A DNA stretch of 43,792 nucleotides, from NCBI GenBank assembly GCA_002803225.1, contig NXFV01001591.1, forward strand, positions 1 to 43,792. The letters are read 5' to 3'. The position numbers and the translations under genes were made by a program. Positions 10,480 to 21,913 of the stretch are shown one piece after another; the first letter of the stretch is position 1; every line of letters begins with the position of its first letter. This DNA comes from Gamarada debralockiae. Its lineage: Eukaryota > Ascomycota > Leotiomycetes > Helotiales > Hyphodiscaceae. A model generated the notes under the pieces. The model had not been told where the DNA came from. It saw nothing but the letters and a program-made list of their open reading frames with translations, and searched no databases.

Positions 10480-11313
10480 GCCGGTCCGGGCCCGTGGCCG
10501 GTTCATATCGACTATCATGGCGACGGTGCGTCTCCCCTTCTCTACGGATACCAAATGTAGGCTGACGATACTGGTGTTGGATAGATTGGGCTTGGGAGAC
10601 CTAGAAACTGAATCGCATATTTGAAAGCACCTCGTATCCATCTGTTTCCCCTCCGTAGCAGTCCTCGACATTGCTTACCCTCTCGTTCCCGAACATCCCT
10701 TCCCCCAGGGATCCTTAATTCCTTCGCCGCGCTCAAATATAGCTCCTCTCCTACCGGCTCGAAAAAGTGAAATATCGACCCGAAGCGGATATCAATCGGA
10801 GGTGTGAGTGCTGGCGGGAACATAGGCCTCTCGCCCATTTGGCGCGGGACGCAAACATCCCCTTGAAGCCCGTGGCAGTGGGCACGCCTACCGTTGACGA
10901 TCTCAGTAAATATACAGACTGTGTGAGAGAGTTTAACCCAAGCAGGACGGAGATGGAATTTGCATCGACCCTAAACTGGGCGCGATTAAAATGGCTCGAT
11001 GTCCTGAAATGGAGTTCCTTTCCTCCGACCCGGTAGAGAAGAAGCAGACGAAATAATTGAGCTGGTTTGTGGACTTGATGCAAGGCCCAGCTTCAAAGCC
11101 CTCCCGGAGGCGGTAATGTATACGGCGGGGTGCGAACCTTTGAGGGATGAGGGAGAGGCGTATGCGAGAAGATTGGTGAAAGGAGGATGTGAGGTTACGC
11201 TGAAGAGGCTCGAAGGGTTCCCGCACCCGTTTATGCATATGGATGCTGCCTTTCCCCAGGAGAGGATGTATATTGAGATGTTAGCTAGGGAGATCAAGCA
11301 TGCTTTGACATAG
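10480..11313 (+). pseudogene. Alpha/beta-hydrolase (esterase/lipase, HSL-type) pseudogene
   Basis: The oxyanion-hole block reads PWPVHIDYHGDG (10488 onward; family HGGG, here with Asp), followed by degraded sequence with stops. KRISIGGVSAGGNI (about 10780-10821) is the nucleophile elbow GxSxGG. After a frame change LARDANIPLKPVAVGTPTVDD (10840-10905) follows, and the C-terminal frame to the TAG at 11313 reads AVMYTAGCEPLRDEGEAY and GFPHPFMHMD, which supplies the catalytic His region. The family is the hormone-sensitive-lipase/arylacetamide-deacetylase group that cleaves small acyl esters. The N-terminus is missing and at least two frameshifts and several stops are present. Directly upstream is a truncated transcription factor, suggesting that a deletion fused two neighbouring genes. 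Confidence 0.75.
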
Positions 11314-12215
11314 ATCTTGTTGTGTAATGGAATAGGTTTGGCTCTGTTATACTGCGTCTGTGCAAACCTCTCTTCACTGCTGCAAAGAAACCACAGCAAT
11401 CTGGAACACCCAACCAGTCCTCCGTCTTTCTATACTTTGTCAGTCGTTTAACCTGTATCCTCTAGCTATCTTCGGAAATCTTATAATCTCAGGGCCTTTC
11501 AATAGGAGTTATCAGCAGCGATTCGGACTGATCGTCGACAGTCCTGTTCGCGATATCTCTTCCATCCTCGCTGGAAGAAAGCTTTGAAGTTCTTCTAGAT
11601 AGACCCTGAAGCTTTGTCCTGATAGAAATAATCAACAATAATAAGGAACATTCGCGGAGCTTTCATAACAGTGTCATCACGTTAGGCACACACTCGACTG
11701 CCAGAGTCTGTTGCTGCTTGAGCTCCTGGGATCTTGGGTTGGATTTCTGGTTTGGGGGCGGTTGCTTAATGAGGAGGGGTATTTTATAGCTGTACTGGGG
11801 TGGAGAAGGAGAAAGAGAGGGTAAGGGTGCATGTATTGAGTGGAAGTGATGAGTTGGATTGAGCAAGATTTATTGTAGAGAGATCTTCCGAAAACCATGG
11901 AGGGCTTACTTGGAATCTTTCACAAGACCTGAATGATTGCGATAACTGGTCTTTGGGAGTTGTCCCTGAAAATTTCAGCAAATCACCAAGCGCACAATCT
12001 CCAGTTGAATTATTAAGACTTTTATTGAATTTGCGTATGTCCAGATATGCAGTAGCACATCGATATCCCAAGGTCTCACTATGCCAGAAACCAAAAACAA
12101 GAACCTTGAATGAATCCCACAAACCCCTTAGAAAACCCCATTCGCGAAGAGCATATGAAAGAAACCCCGAACTTGCGTCTATATCTGTATGTAATCTGGG
12201 CCACCTCAATATCCT
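11314..12215. other. Intergenic region downstream of SDR and hydrolase remnant
   Basis: No gene is recognised. Frames at 11663-11898 and 11784-12209 (-) are Ser/Pro/Thr-rich low-complexity readings of pyrimidine tracts. The right part should be the 3' untranslated region of the SDR gene. Confidence 0.4.
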
Positions 12216-13559
12216 TCAGTAAAGAGTGTAGCCACCATCGATGATGACATTGCTGCCAGTCATGAAGCCAGAAGCGTCGGAACCGAGGAAGACTGCAAGA
12301 CCGTTCAAGTCATCAACAGCACCGAGACGACCCTGGGGGGTGAGGGATTTCCAGATGACCTTCTGGGCATCGAGGGCAGGAACGTTGTTGAGAGCGGTAT
12401 CCATATAGCCTGAAACAGGTTAGCGTTTGCTGAAGAACGATTTACTTGGAGCTGGGGACTTACCAGGGGAGATGCAGTTAACACGAATGTTATATTTGGC
12501 CCATTCAGCGCCGAGAGACTTCCCAAGCTGGATAACACCGGCCTTGGATGCATTGTAGCAAGACTGCTCTTGCGGGTAGTTGACAATGGATCCAGACATG
12601 GAAGCAACTAAGACAATGGAGCCGGGCTTGTTGGAAGCGATCATGGTTTTTCCAACGGCCTGGGAGACCAAGAAAGAACCAGTGAGGTTGATGTCGATGA
12701 GACGTCTGAACATGACAGTATCATAGGTCTCAGCAGGGATGTTGGAGCTGGAAGTTTGTCAGCTTCTGTTCCAAAGTTGGATCGCTGAGTGAGTCTCAGT
12801 TGTTCAAAGACAACTCAAAGCGCGATTTGAGCTTGAAAGGCGAAGACTTGACTGGGAGAAGAATGAGATTAGAGAAGCTTGGGAAACTTACTCAGCAATA
12901 CCGGCAGAGTTGATAAGAACATCGGGAGCACCGTGTCTGTCCACAACGGCCTTGACGGCATCGGCAATCGCATTCTCATCGCGGACATCAACCTTAGCGA
13001 ACTCAACTGGGATCTTAGAGCCAGTAAGTTGGTGGAGTTCAGCGGCGGAGCGATCACCAAGCTCCTGGTTGGCGTCGAAAATGATGATGGCCTTTGCTCC
13101 GGCCTCGACGCAGGCGCGAGCCATGTAGTTGCCCAAGCCACGAGCACCACTATCAAAGTCTGTTAGCGGAGTCTCCTTTGGAAAGCGAAATGTTGGAAGA
13201 GTTGAGGGTGCTTACCCAGTAACGACAACAACCTTGTCCATGAGTGTCATCTTCTGCATATGGGGAGGCATCTGGTTGTAGACAGCACGGCTGAGAGGGG
13301 TGACCTTGTCAACCTGCTCAGCAGAAGCAGCTCCCTCACCTTCGCCGACAACGATGGTGGAGCGTTGAACCTTTCCAGCCTCATAGCTGGTGTGGGGAAC
13401 CTCGCGCGCAATGACAAGCTCATCGACAGGCTCACGCAACTTAGCTCCAGCGGAGAAAGAGCGCGCCATGTTGGCAACAGCAGGTCGGCGGAAGGACGCA
13501 GCGGGGGTAATGCGAGAAGACGCACGAGCAGCGCGGGCGACAATTCGGGCGGCAGACAT
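12216..13559 (-). CDS. Short-chain dehydrogenase/reductase with mitochondrial-type leader (359 aa)
   Basis: Four exons (13559-13216, 13149-12892, 12747-12464, 12409-12216), introns all GTAAG..AG, give 359 aa. Residues 1-40 are Arg/Ala/Ser-rich with no acidic residue, typical of a mitochondrial presequence. The SDR core follows: cofactor motif TGGARGLG (114-121), NSAG in the NNAG position, catalytic Ser252, Tyr265 and Lys269 (YNASK), and ISPGYMDT plus a C-terminal FMTGSNVIIDGGYT. Classical SDRs reduce ketones or oxidise alcohols with NAD(P)(H); the sequence feels closest to fungal D-arabinitol 2-dehydrogenase, sorbose reductase or L-xylulose reductase types, but the substrate is inference. An in-frame ATG further upstream (13805) would prepend unlikely low-complexity sequence, so 13559 is preferred. 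Codon use and intact splice sites show a living gene. Confidence 0.88.
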
Positions 13560-16496
13560 CTTGAAAGTGATTGGTTCTTGTATGTGGCAATAGAAAGGTT
13601 GTACAAAGAAACTTAAAGTGTTAGTTGAACACTGGTCAAGCTTGCGCAAGATTAGGTTCAAGAAAAGGTTGATTGAGTTTGTGTTCAGAAGTGAAAAGTT
13701 GAGGTCGAAAGTGGTATGGGAGAGAGGAAGGGGGTCGTAGCGATTGCGGTCGACGATTTTTATATTCGCAGAGACACGACGTCGAAATTCAATTCCGCTT
13801 CCCACGTTCTCTAATTCACTGAACTGAACTCGTGAACAGGAATAACGTATGTCCTAACGAATCGATTCTCTTTCGAACTGTTCGGATTTGCGCGCAGGAA
13901 ATTCGGATATCGACTTGAAAGGATAGTAACTCTGTCAAAGAATCAGAAATATCCCCAAATCTACAGACGGGCTTCACGAACCTAGAAATGATATGTGGCA
14001 GTCTTTGCTATAGATATCTAGCAGATATCAAAGGAAACGCTGCTGCAGATGCTGCGATGTGCGAAGTTGAAGGATCGGTACTGAAGAGCGTACGAAGAAC
14101 GATCCAACTCCTGGGAGAGGTGTGAAATGTTGCAGACGCCGAATAGGAATATATACGGATGGGTATATGTTGAGTAGAAGAAATCCAGCTCTTGGTCTTC
14201 CTTCTTATTACTCAGGTATCTGTTCTATATCTAAAACAAGTGCGAAATCTAAATTCTAACAAACAACAAGAAATGTCTATAGAATTCGAATCGAAAGCGA
14301 AAATGTCCTCGTCGAAATGCGCAAATATATACGAAGGGAACTGGAAACTATGACACCGAGATTTGTCAGGCGCTGAGTCTTCGTAATGGCCACCGTTTCG
14401 TATCCGTCACGGGGGAGAAAAAAAGGAGTGGAAAAGCAAACCTCTAAAACAAACGCCGCTCAAGAAGATACGACAGAGGACTATTCGACAGTGGGCAATG
14501 GGGTCAGAAGATTTGTGTGAAGAAACAATAACGGATACAAGAGAGAGAAGAGAGGAAGGCTGCAGGGTCTTTTCAAGAAATTTTCTTGACAGTCAGAACG
14601 CCCCCTGGCAGCTTACAGAGCGATCAGGGTAGCTTCTCGAAGTCCGTGCTGAGATGCATAGTTCTGGCCCACCAAATACACTATTGGAGCTTCCGGGACC
14701 AGGATGACGGAGCCGGGAATCAATGCTTCAAGGGTTCGGCGTCAGGGTTATCTGGCCCTAGGAGAGTTAGGGCAGGTCTAAGACATGAAGCCGTGGGGGT
14801 TCAGGTACAGAAGTCACAGAAGTTACACACGACGTCGCGGAGGTCGAAGCGGTGTGATTGATATTCAGCATGGAGTGCCCCAGAACAAGCTTGAACGCAC
14901 CTTTTCGGTTGCCTAATACTGGACAAAGGATGCGGGATATTGGTGCCGGATATTGGGGTCAGCTGGACATCTGGAAGTACCTGGATAGCCTGTCAAAGGT
15001 ACCTGTCACATATAGGAGATCAAACGAAGTGGCTGACGAGGCTATTTGCTCTCGGATATCTGGCAACGTGGGTGACATGGTGTGTCTGGCCGGTACCGAA
15101 CATTCTTTGCCGCTGGGCGTTGATGAAGTAGGTGTGGAAATTTCGATATCCATCTTTTGACGGGAGTCGGCAAGCGGCGCGAAAGCCTGTGACCAACGAA
15201 CAATGCACAAGCGTGGATGCTGTGGACCAGAAGATCCAATATCATGGAGATGATCTGACACTGTTTGACAATAATCTGGTTACATCTATGGAGCACTTTA
15301 CGAAGTGAGCACAAGCCGCTCAGCGGACAATACTTCCAGGCCCGAAGAAGGTGACTTCGCAAGCAATGGATTTTTGACCGAGTTTTCTCCTCAATTAATA
15401 ATCGCTCCGGGAGTAGGTCAAAGGCCGATGTGGCAGCGGTGAAAGATTCCTGGAAGTTTCAATGAAGAATCCCCCGCCGCAAGCTGGCTTGAGCGCCGCA
15501 GAGCCGTCATCTGATGCGCTGAAAAGTCTAATTACGACTTTGTCTTAGATAATTGCTTTTGCCCCTTTTATGATGTCCTAAAACGTGGGACGGCGTTAAG
15601 GTGATGAAATGAGAAGCCCTCCGGTGCTCGCTTCAGCTCCCGGAAGAGTCGCCTAGGGACGCCTTCTAGAAGAATTAAGGAATTAACCTCCGGTGTCGAG
15701 CTTGAGCCTTTTAAGCCTGAAAAGGGGTCCTGGGATTACCCTAAAGGGCATAGTGCCTATTTCGGACCCCCATGGATCTCCGCTTGGCAGGTATCTAAAA
15801 TTATCTTTGCTGAAACATCCAAATATCACGAACTGACTCGTGACCCAGAACAATTTTCTCGTGGCATGAAGGACAATCGAGAATCACTCGAAAAGCTAAG
15901 ATGCCGATGATGCTTCGAGAAGTTTGAGTCTTCGATACATTTCTCCATCAAACATCATGCTCGAAATGGTCTTCGTAGCAGTGTAGTCACTGCGATCGCA
16001 AGATTAAGCACTTTGTGGCGTCTTTGAAGTCATCGCAGGTCGGGCGCGGTATTTGATAGTTTCTTTTACCCACAATTTGACTGAAATAGGAACATAACCA
16101 AGGATTTATTTAGACGGAAGGTCCTACGCCATTTGGCACGTGCATTTCAACTCCGGCTATTGATAGTTGTTTCGCTTGTGGCAGTACCATGTTGGCAGCA
16201 ATTCCTATGTCATTAAAGACGAGCGCAACCAATCTGGGTTTCTTTGAAGCGGTCTGCATCCAATCAATCGTTTATTGTTCTGTTCTGGTTCAAGGTGATT
16301 TGGCTATGTCTACTGATGCAGCTGTTGAAGTTTCGTTGAGTCTTTGTTGTCTTCTCACACAATGACTGGTCTCGAAATTGCTCTGAAAAACTGTTGCTCT
16401 ATATTTTGTGCAGTTCGCTCTTCGGCATTATGAAACTTAACTTCTTGCTCGCTGATTGAGCTTTGTCTCTTGAAATTCTCTTCCAAAATTGCCTCA
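13560..16496. other. 2.9-kb gene-free tract upstream of the SDR
   Basis: The first few hundred bases will be SDR promoter and 5' UTR (pyrimidine/purine tracts near 13640-13730). Beyond this I find only overlapping shadow frames (14586-15362) and no motif, repeat array or RNA gene. It could hold an unrecognised non-coding transcript or fully decayed sequence. Confidence 0.4.
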
Positions 16497-16988
16497 ATGG
16501 CTCAAGCTGCAGGCCAACCTGCTTGCCCACAAACACCTCTCACAGAAGTTGAAGGCTTAGAGAACTCTTGTCTCCAGTATTGCGACAAATTGCACAATGA
16601 TAACACGACACATCGTGGAGTACTAAATGATGTCGACGCTTTTATCCAGTCTATCAGGGGGGAGAGAGTGCCTGGCTCTGCTTTTATGGCAGAACCGATG
16701 CATTCCGACAAAAGGAATTTCATCAGTGTAATCAAGATTTGAGAAAATCTTGCAGATGCTGCAACTACTACCAATTTCGGCCCAGATCACTCAGCTACAA
16801 AGTTGCTTGCGACGGCACGTTCCCTTTAGCCAAGTGCCAATTCTCTAAAGCAACTGGACAGATTCGCAGATATACGGCAGCCGTGACTGCGTCGAATACC
16901 GGCGGCAGATGGGAGCAATGTGGCTAAACTCTCTTATACAGCGGTACCAGGTTCTAGTGAGCACTCGAGAGAGGTTGAGCTTGAGTGA
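16497..16988 (+). pseudogene. Decayed hypothetical ORF with three in-frame stops
   Basis: One frame of 163 codons starts at ATG 16497 (MAQAAGQPACPQ) and ends at TGA 16986. It is interrupted by TGA 16740, TAG 16827 and TGA 16884, yet the translation on either side stays protein-like: VEGLENSCLQYCDKLHND before, ENLADAATTTNFGPDH and SATKLLATARSL between, SLKQLDRFADIRQP after. Predominantly helical, Leu- and Ala-containing sequence in a constant frame suggests an old coding exon that collected nonsense changes, some of which (TGG or CGA to TGA) fit C-to-T decay. The family is not recognised. It lies ahead of two other decayed accessory genes and could be a former N-terminal helical domain of one of them. 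Confidence 0.35.
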
Positions 16989-17455
16989 TATCTGCGAAGA
17001 TTATGGATCCGCCATCCTCATTTCCTTGGTCTCTTCGCCTTGAATGATAAATCGAGAAATATCGTTTTAGTCGCCTTTACACTAGCGACAGAACGGTATG
17101 TGTCTCTCATGGGCGTTCGTCTCCTCAACCCTATTTCATGAATTCTCGTGGAGGAAGCCATTGGAAGAATGATATACCTCTAACCTTGTGAGATCTTCTA
17201 GCACTCTCCTTTTTTTAATTTTTATCAAGCACTGCTGAGTCGAACCCTTTTACAGCTTTTAGATCTCGCATGAGAAAGATGCCCAATGGAGCCTGGATCC
17301 GATTAGTATCGTCTCGTTTACGCGGATCCATTCCACCAGGCTTCAACAGCGTCCTGGATCAGGGATTCTAGAACAGTTATTCTGCATGTCTTAAAAGAAG
17401 TGGCAGAAATGCCGTACACTTATGATATAAGAGAGACTTTAGCGAGACGAAGAAC

Positions 17456-19150
17456 TAGCCAGCTACCCACGCTCTAACCTCCCCAGAGATGAGGTATTTC
17501 GAGTGAACTTTGCTGAGGTTCCTACCCAAACTCTTGGTTTCATGATTGACGTAAGTACCATCTGTTCATCGCCACTGCTCTCGCTAATGAGCCCTGAGAG
17601 ATATAATGAGCTTATGAGAGCACACCCATTCAAGAGGCTTCTGATGGATTTACTTAATAAGGAAGAAATATTCGAACGAACCCTCACAGTAGAGCATGTC
17701 GAAGGTACGTCCTCAATTCTCGGACCACTATTTCCTACCTCGGATGTCCTACGAGTCTTTAACTCTCGACATGTATTGAGAGTAGATGACTCATGGGACA
17801 TTGTCACATCTCCAAGCTCTACCTTATTAGGCAATACTAACTCCGAGATCTTGACAGACAAGCTCATCAACAAACAGATCACCACGTTCGATAAGGGAAC
17901 TATGATGGGCGCAGATCGGGATACTTTCACATCCGACAGTTTACCATTCACCATAGAATCGATACTTCAGAGTTACGAGCCGGGAAGGTGGGGTACTCGG
18001 GCTGACGAGAGAATCCAAAAACTTCTTGCTGCTATCTCTCACGTGAACCAGCAAAGACGCAACTTCCGGTTATTGAGAGATTGGCTACATTACAGACCAT
18101 GACAAGTACATTGTCCCTGCTGCTACCCAGCCAACGAACCACAAGAAGCAGAGCTAATAAACTATAGGAAGCAGATCTATCAACCATATAATACTTCGGG
18201 CGAAAATCAATGGTTGGCAGGATCTATCGTAACATTCCACGATCAACACGATCTGTTCACATACGATTGCACTCAACTTCTTCACGCCGGCTTTCCCCTT
18301 TCAGGATGCCGAAACGTTCGCCAGAGCATATTCGGCTTTAGGCGTAGATCAGATAGCGGAGGAAGAGTTGTTTCAACAATTCGAGAAGGAGGAGGTGGGA
18401 CAAGACCTCTCGCCATACTTCGTCTGCAAGAGAGACTTCGAGGCAGGTAGCACCATCGATCACATAGTAATAATCCTACACTACACACACAAATTCCACC
18501 TCAAATACATCTTCCGGTACTGGAACGATCCAAACACACACCTGCCCTCGTGCCCCACGTGCGGGATATCCCCTTTTGTGGTACACGAACTAGTCGGTAT
18601 TTCACCTTGATCCAACAACCCCATCTACGATTCCAATGATCCGTCCTTCACATACAATTTGCACGGACACATCGGGGGTCCTGTGGACCTCCAACCTGCC
18701 CCTGATCTTTCTCAAGCAGAAAAAATCAAATGCGCAGCAAATTCTATGATATCCCAGCAGAGGGCGATAGAGACGCCTCCTACTGGGAAAAGAGAATGCT
18801 TATGTGAAGCTTTTTGGTGAGGCGAAGGTGGAGTGGGATGCTGCACCGGTAGATCATAGGAAAATTGAAGAACCGTTCCACCCGATCGCCCGTATTGCAG
18901 GTCAAGCGGGTCGTACGTAGATGGCGCGGAATTCTGGGGTGATGACCAATGCGAAGTTATAATGCGAGTTGATTTCCGCTTGATGAGGAGGTGGGGTTTT
19001 TGAGGCAGAACAGCAGGAGGAGGGATACGAATCGGAGGTTGAGAATCTGGCAGCAGCGGCAAGGTGTGGCTGGGCTTTAATTGGAGGGAATTTGTCCTCT
19101 TGATTTCGACCTTCTGTTGTTTTGCCCAAGACTCCCGCTGCCGAAGCTGG
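17456..19150 (+). pseudogene. Decayed hypothetical gene with Cys motifs
   Basis: A long clean frame (about 17456-18102) reads DEELASYPRSNLPRDEVFRV, TLGFMIDVSTICSS, RYNELMRAHPFKRLLMDLL and on to RRNFRLLRDWLHYRP. A TGA at 18100 then interrupts the same frame, which continues QVHCPCCYPANEPQEAEL and TFHDQHDLFTYDCTQLLHAG. One frame change near 18297 leads to FQDAETFARAYSALGVDQIA, KRDFEAGSTIDHIVIILHY, a zinc-ribbon-like SCPTCGISPF and a TGA at 18608; weaker coding traces (AEFWGDDQCEV) persist to about 19150. The TGA at 18100 fits CGA (Arg) to TGA. I do not know the family. More than 350 coherent residues imply a real gene, recently enough inactivated that most of the sequence survives. Confidence 0.5.
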
Positions 19151-19425
19151 CAATGTCGTCTCATATTACGGTTCGAACATTCATATTCTCTCAGGTTGTC
19201 TCTAAAACGCGACTGGCTTTAAGCCTAGAAACAGAAATCTTGTCAAATAAAGCCACAAAACGCAGAAAATCAAGTGTTTGGCCAGTGATGCCGCCACAAG
19301 CCACAGGATCGGCAAATCGTGAGGCTGAGCGTTACCAACCTAAAGAGCCCATTTCATCTTTCTTCTTCTTGGGCCTGCTATAAACCTTTCAACTCTCCAA
19401 CCACGCATGGATAGTGATCACCCCA

Positions 19426-20640
19426 ATGCCATTCGGCTGGTCAGCAGGCGACATCATCGCAGCACTCAATCTCATTGCCGATGTCGTCTCAGCCTTGCGT
19501 GAGGCTGGCGGCTCCGCTGCAGAATACCAGCGGGCAACGACCGAACTCGAGCACCTAAAACATGTGCTTTCTGAAGTCAGCAAGCTCGAAGCATCGATGG
19601 CCTTGAAACAGCTGTCCATGCGATCCAGCAGACCGCCTTAAGCTGCAAGAAGCCGCTGCTGGATTTCCTCGATAGCATCAAGAGCTACGAAGCCAGCCTT
19701 GCGAAGGCTAGGTCTGATAGGCTTATGAAGGATGTGTTCCAAAAGGCCAAATGAAAGATGATGAAGAAGTCGAAGAGGCGGCGAAGCTGCGTGCTGAATT
19801 GGTAGCACGTGTGAGTGGAATCAATATGCTGCTGCATATTTACACTGCGTGAGCACTACGGAATTGCTATCCGGTGCGAATCTCTCGCTGAATAGGGTTT
19901 TCAGTAAAGCAAATGCTTTCCAAATGTCAAAGACATGTAAAGCTCTCGAGACGCTTAAGACCCAGGTGACGGAGATGAAGAGCGCCGTCGACGATGGTGT
20001 CATGATCCTTCGATCCGAAATTCAGACATCGAAGAGCTCGATGTGCGAGACGTTGGGACTCTCAAAACTTATTTTGCTCAGTCTATGTCAGACGTGGTAC
20101 AAAAGACAGGAGCTTTGTTCTCCATCAGCGCCGGTGCCTAGTAAGTTATAGAGGAAACGGTTCGGGTTATCTGAGCTAAGAACTCTGCAGTATAACGAGT
20201 CTGAAAACATATAATCTTTTACTATTGATGTAGACAAAATTACTGGATCTAGACACTCGGCAGAACATGGTTACAACCGCCCATGCAAGTGGAAGATGTT
20301 CTTGGCTGACATATTCCCATTCCCGCCGAGTTTGCCTACTATGTAAGGACCCCAGCTTCAATTGGCTTCCGTGCTGACATGATGTAGATTCTTGAAGGCG
20401 CTATCAAATGAAAGTTTTAGAGTGGACCTGCCAGTAAACTTGTTGAGGGAGGAGAGTGGGAGCTGATTGACCGTCGAAATACCCCCGATCCTTTTCGGCC
20501 TAGAACTGGCACTCTATCCCATGAGTGAAAATTACCATGGCTGCACTCCTTTAGCCCACATTCGAGCAAGATGGAAGCAAATGTCCTATTTTCAGCTGTG
20601 GATCAACCCAGTATGAAGAAAATCGTGGTGGTGGCAGGAG
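19426..20640 (+). pseudogene. Fungal STAND-type N-terminal helical domain plus ubiquitin-like domain protein, pseudogene
   Basis: From ATG 19426 the frame gives MPFGWSAGDIIAALNLIADV and EYQRATTELEHLKHVLSEV. This is the familiar fungal N-terminal helical domain found at the head of STAND/NLR-like and ubiquitin-like-domain proteins. After a frame change at about 19600 it continues QTALSCKKPLLDFLDSIKSY and KLRAELVARVSGINMLL. A charged helical linker follows, then EDVLG, a TGA where Arg is expected, and HIPIPAEFAYY. A probable intron (20340-20385) leads to ILEGAIK and KLVEGGEWELIDRRNTPDPF, the ubiquitin-like fold of this family. Stops at 6-10 places and at least three frame changes show it is dead. 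Family roles are poorly known but link to signalling or heterokaryon-type immunity. Confidence 0.6.
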
Positions 20641-20665
20641 ATGGTGAGAATCACTAAAAGATCTC

Positions 20666-21469
20666 TTGAAGTATGCTAACATTCCCAGTGTGACCTGCTC
20701 TACTTGGTACGAAGGAATGCTAATCACGAATTCCCTAGCAGATCAACCTCCGGAGTCTCTGAACACCTTAGCATCTATGTGGAAGACGAAAGTCCGTCAG
20801 AAGAGCTTCGAGGAAGACATTGGTTCAGGTCTTATTGAGAGTCAATGTGAAAGCGATAGTACAAGCAATCACCCAAGTAAAACATCTGATGATGATCTCG
20901 ACATGCTCAAAAACGTTCGATTTCCGGTCACCTCTCCCGTTACGATCAAGGACTTCGAAGTGCCATGCTCTACTTGCGGACGTCGTTGCGTGTACAGTTT
21001 CTCAATTTACCTGCTACGTCTGTGTGATTCGACCTCACAAGTTTGGGAAGGAGAGCTGCGATCTCGCTTCGTGGTTCGTTGAAAATGGCACTAAATTCAA
21101 GATGACGGCTCAACCATTCTCATGGCCTTCGTAGTCCACACACCCAACCAGGGAACAGATCGGACTCTAGAGGCGTGGCTCTACGAAACTCTCTTGAATA
21201 ACGGTCAAACCAACCTAGAAGTTCGCAATAATCAGGGCGAGACAGCACTCCATGTTGCTGTTCGTTTAGGTCGGAGAACAGCTCCCAAAGTTCTCTTGGA
21301 AAATGGTACAGATGTACACGCGAGGAATGCTCAAGGTAAAAGTATAATGAACATAGGGGCGAAGGCGAAGCACCAGATGCTAGCTAAGAACAACTCTCAT
21401 CTTTACGCCTCAATTACTGCATGTATGGCGCTTGCCATTGACTACGGGGCAACGATCGCATATACATAA
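20666..21469 (+). pseudogene. Ankyrin-repeat protein fragment
   Basis: 20666-21082 reads a single frame with an acidic, Ser-rich stretch (SDSTSNHPSKTSDDDLDMLK) and a Cys cluster PCSTCGRRC near 20960. Neighbouring frames continue with FTCYVC and CDLASWFVENGTK, reminiscent of a small ZZ-like zinc finger broken by frame changes. 21122-21469 gives one ankyrin repeat in good shape (NQGETALHVAVRLGRRTAPKVLLENGTDV) and the start and end of others (HARNAQGK, MALAIDYGATIA). The piece lacks an obvious start and an ankyrin array of useful length, so it is probably the remnant of a larger ankyrin protein, possibly part of the preceding gene. Confidence in the ankyrin assignment is good; the gene boundaries are uncertain. 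Confidence 0.5.
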
Positions 21470-21913
21470 ACGTCCAAATGAAGGTGCAGTAGATATAGAG
21501 AAGTGCAACTATAACCCGCATGTAGGCTACACGCGCACCCTTCACCAATTATTTTACTTCAAACCTAGCTTCAGAAGTTGTGAATCAAGCTAGAAGTGCT
21601 AAAACACGTATAGACAATCATTGATTCGAGAGAAGCTTTTTCTTTATTTAAAGGGGATACCGAAATCCAGGCTATCAAACTGCACTACTCAACTTGACGA
21701 GCCCCAAACTCCTCCCAAGAATACCTATATGCTACTCCAAAGTATCCGCTTCTCCAACGAAAGCAATCCAAACGCGTATGTATTGACGCTGCAAACCCAG
21801 CTTAAATGGAAGGATCGATATGAACACCGCCGTTGAAAATGAGTGACATGGAAAGGAATGGGTATGGAATCCAGTTGGCAGTATATCGATGGACGAGCGT
21901 ATGTTCAGAGGCT

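Noticed and set aside
11663..12209. Minus-strand frames upstream of nothing obvious
   Set aside because: Ser/Pro/Leu-rich readings of pyrimidine tracts in several frames at once, no motif or splice continuity.
13560..13805. Longer N-terminus for the SDR from ATG 13805
   Set aside because: The extra residues look like translated UTR; the Met at 13559 is followed at once by a credible mitochondrial leader.
14586..15362. Cluster of 60-106 codon frames on both strands
   Set aside because: Mutually overlapping frames of equal quality imply moderate GC content rather than genes.
17463..17954. 163-codon open frame on the minus strand
   Set aside because: It lies antisense to the longer, more protein-like plus-strand frame and its translation is Ser/Val-rich without motif; treated as a shadow.
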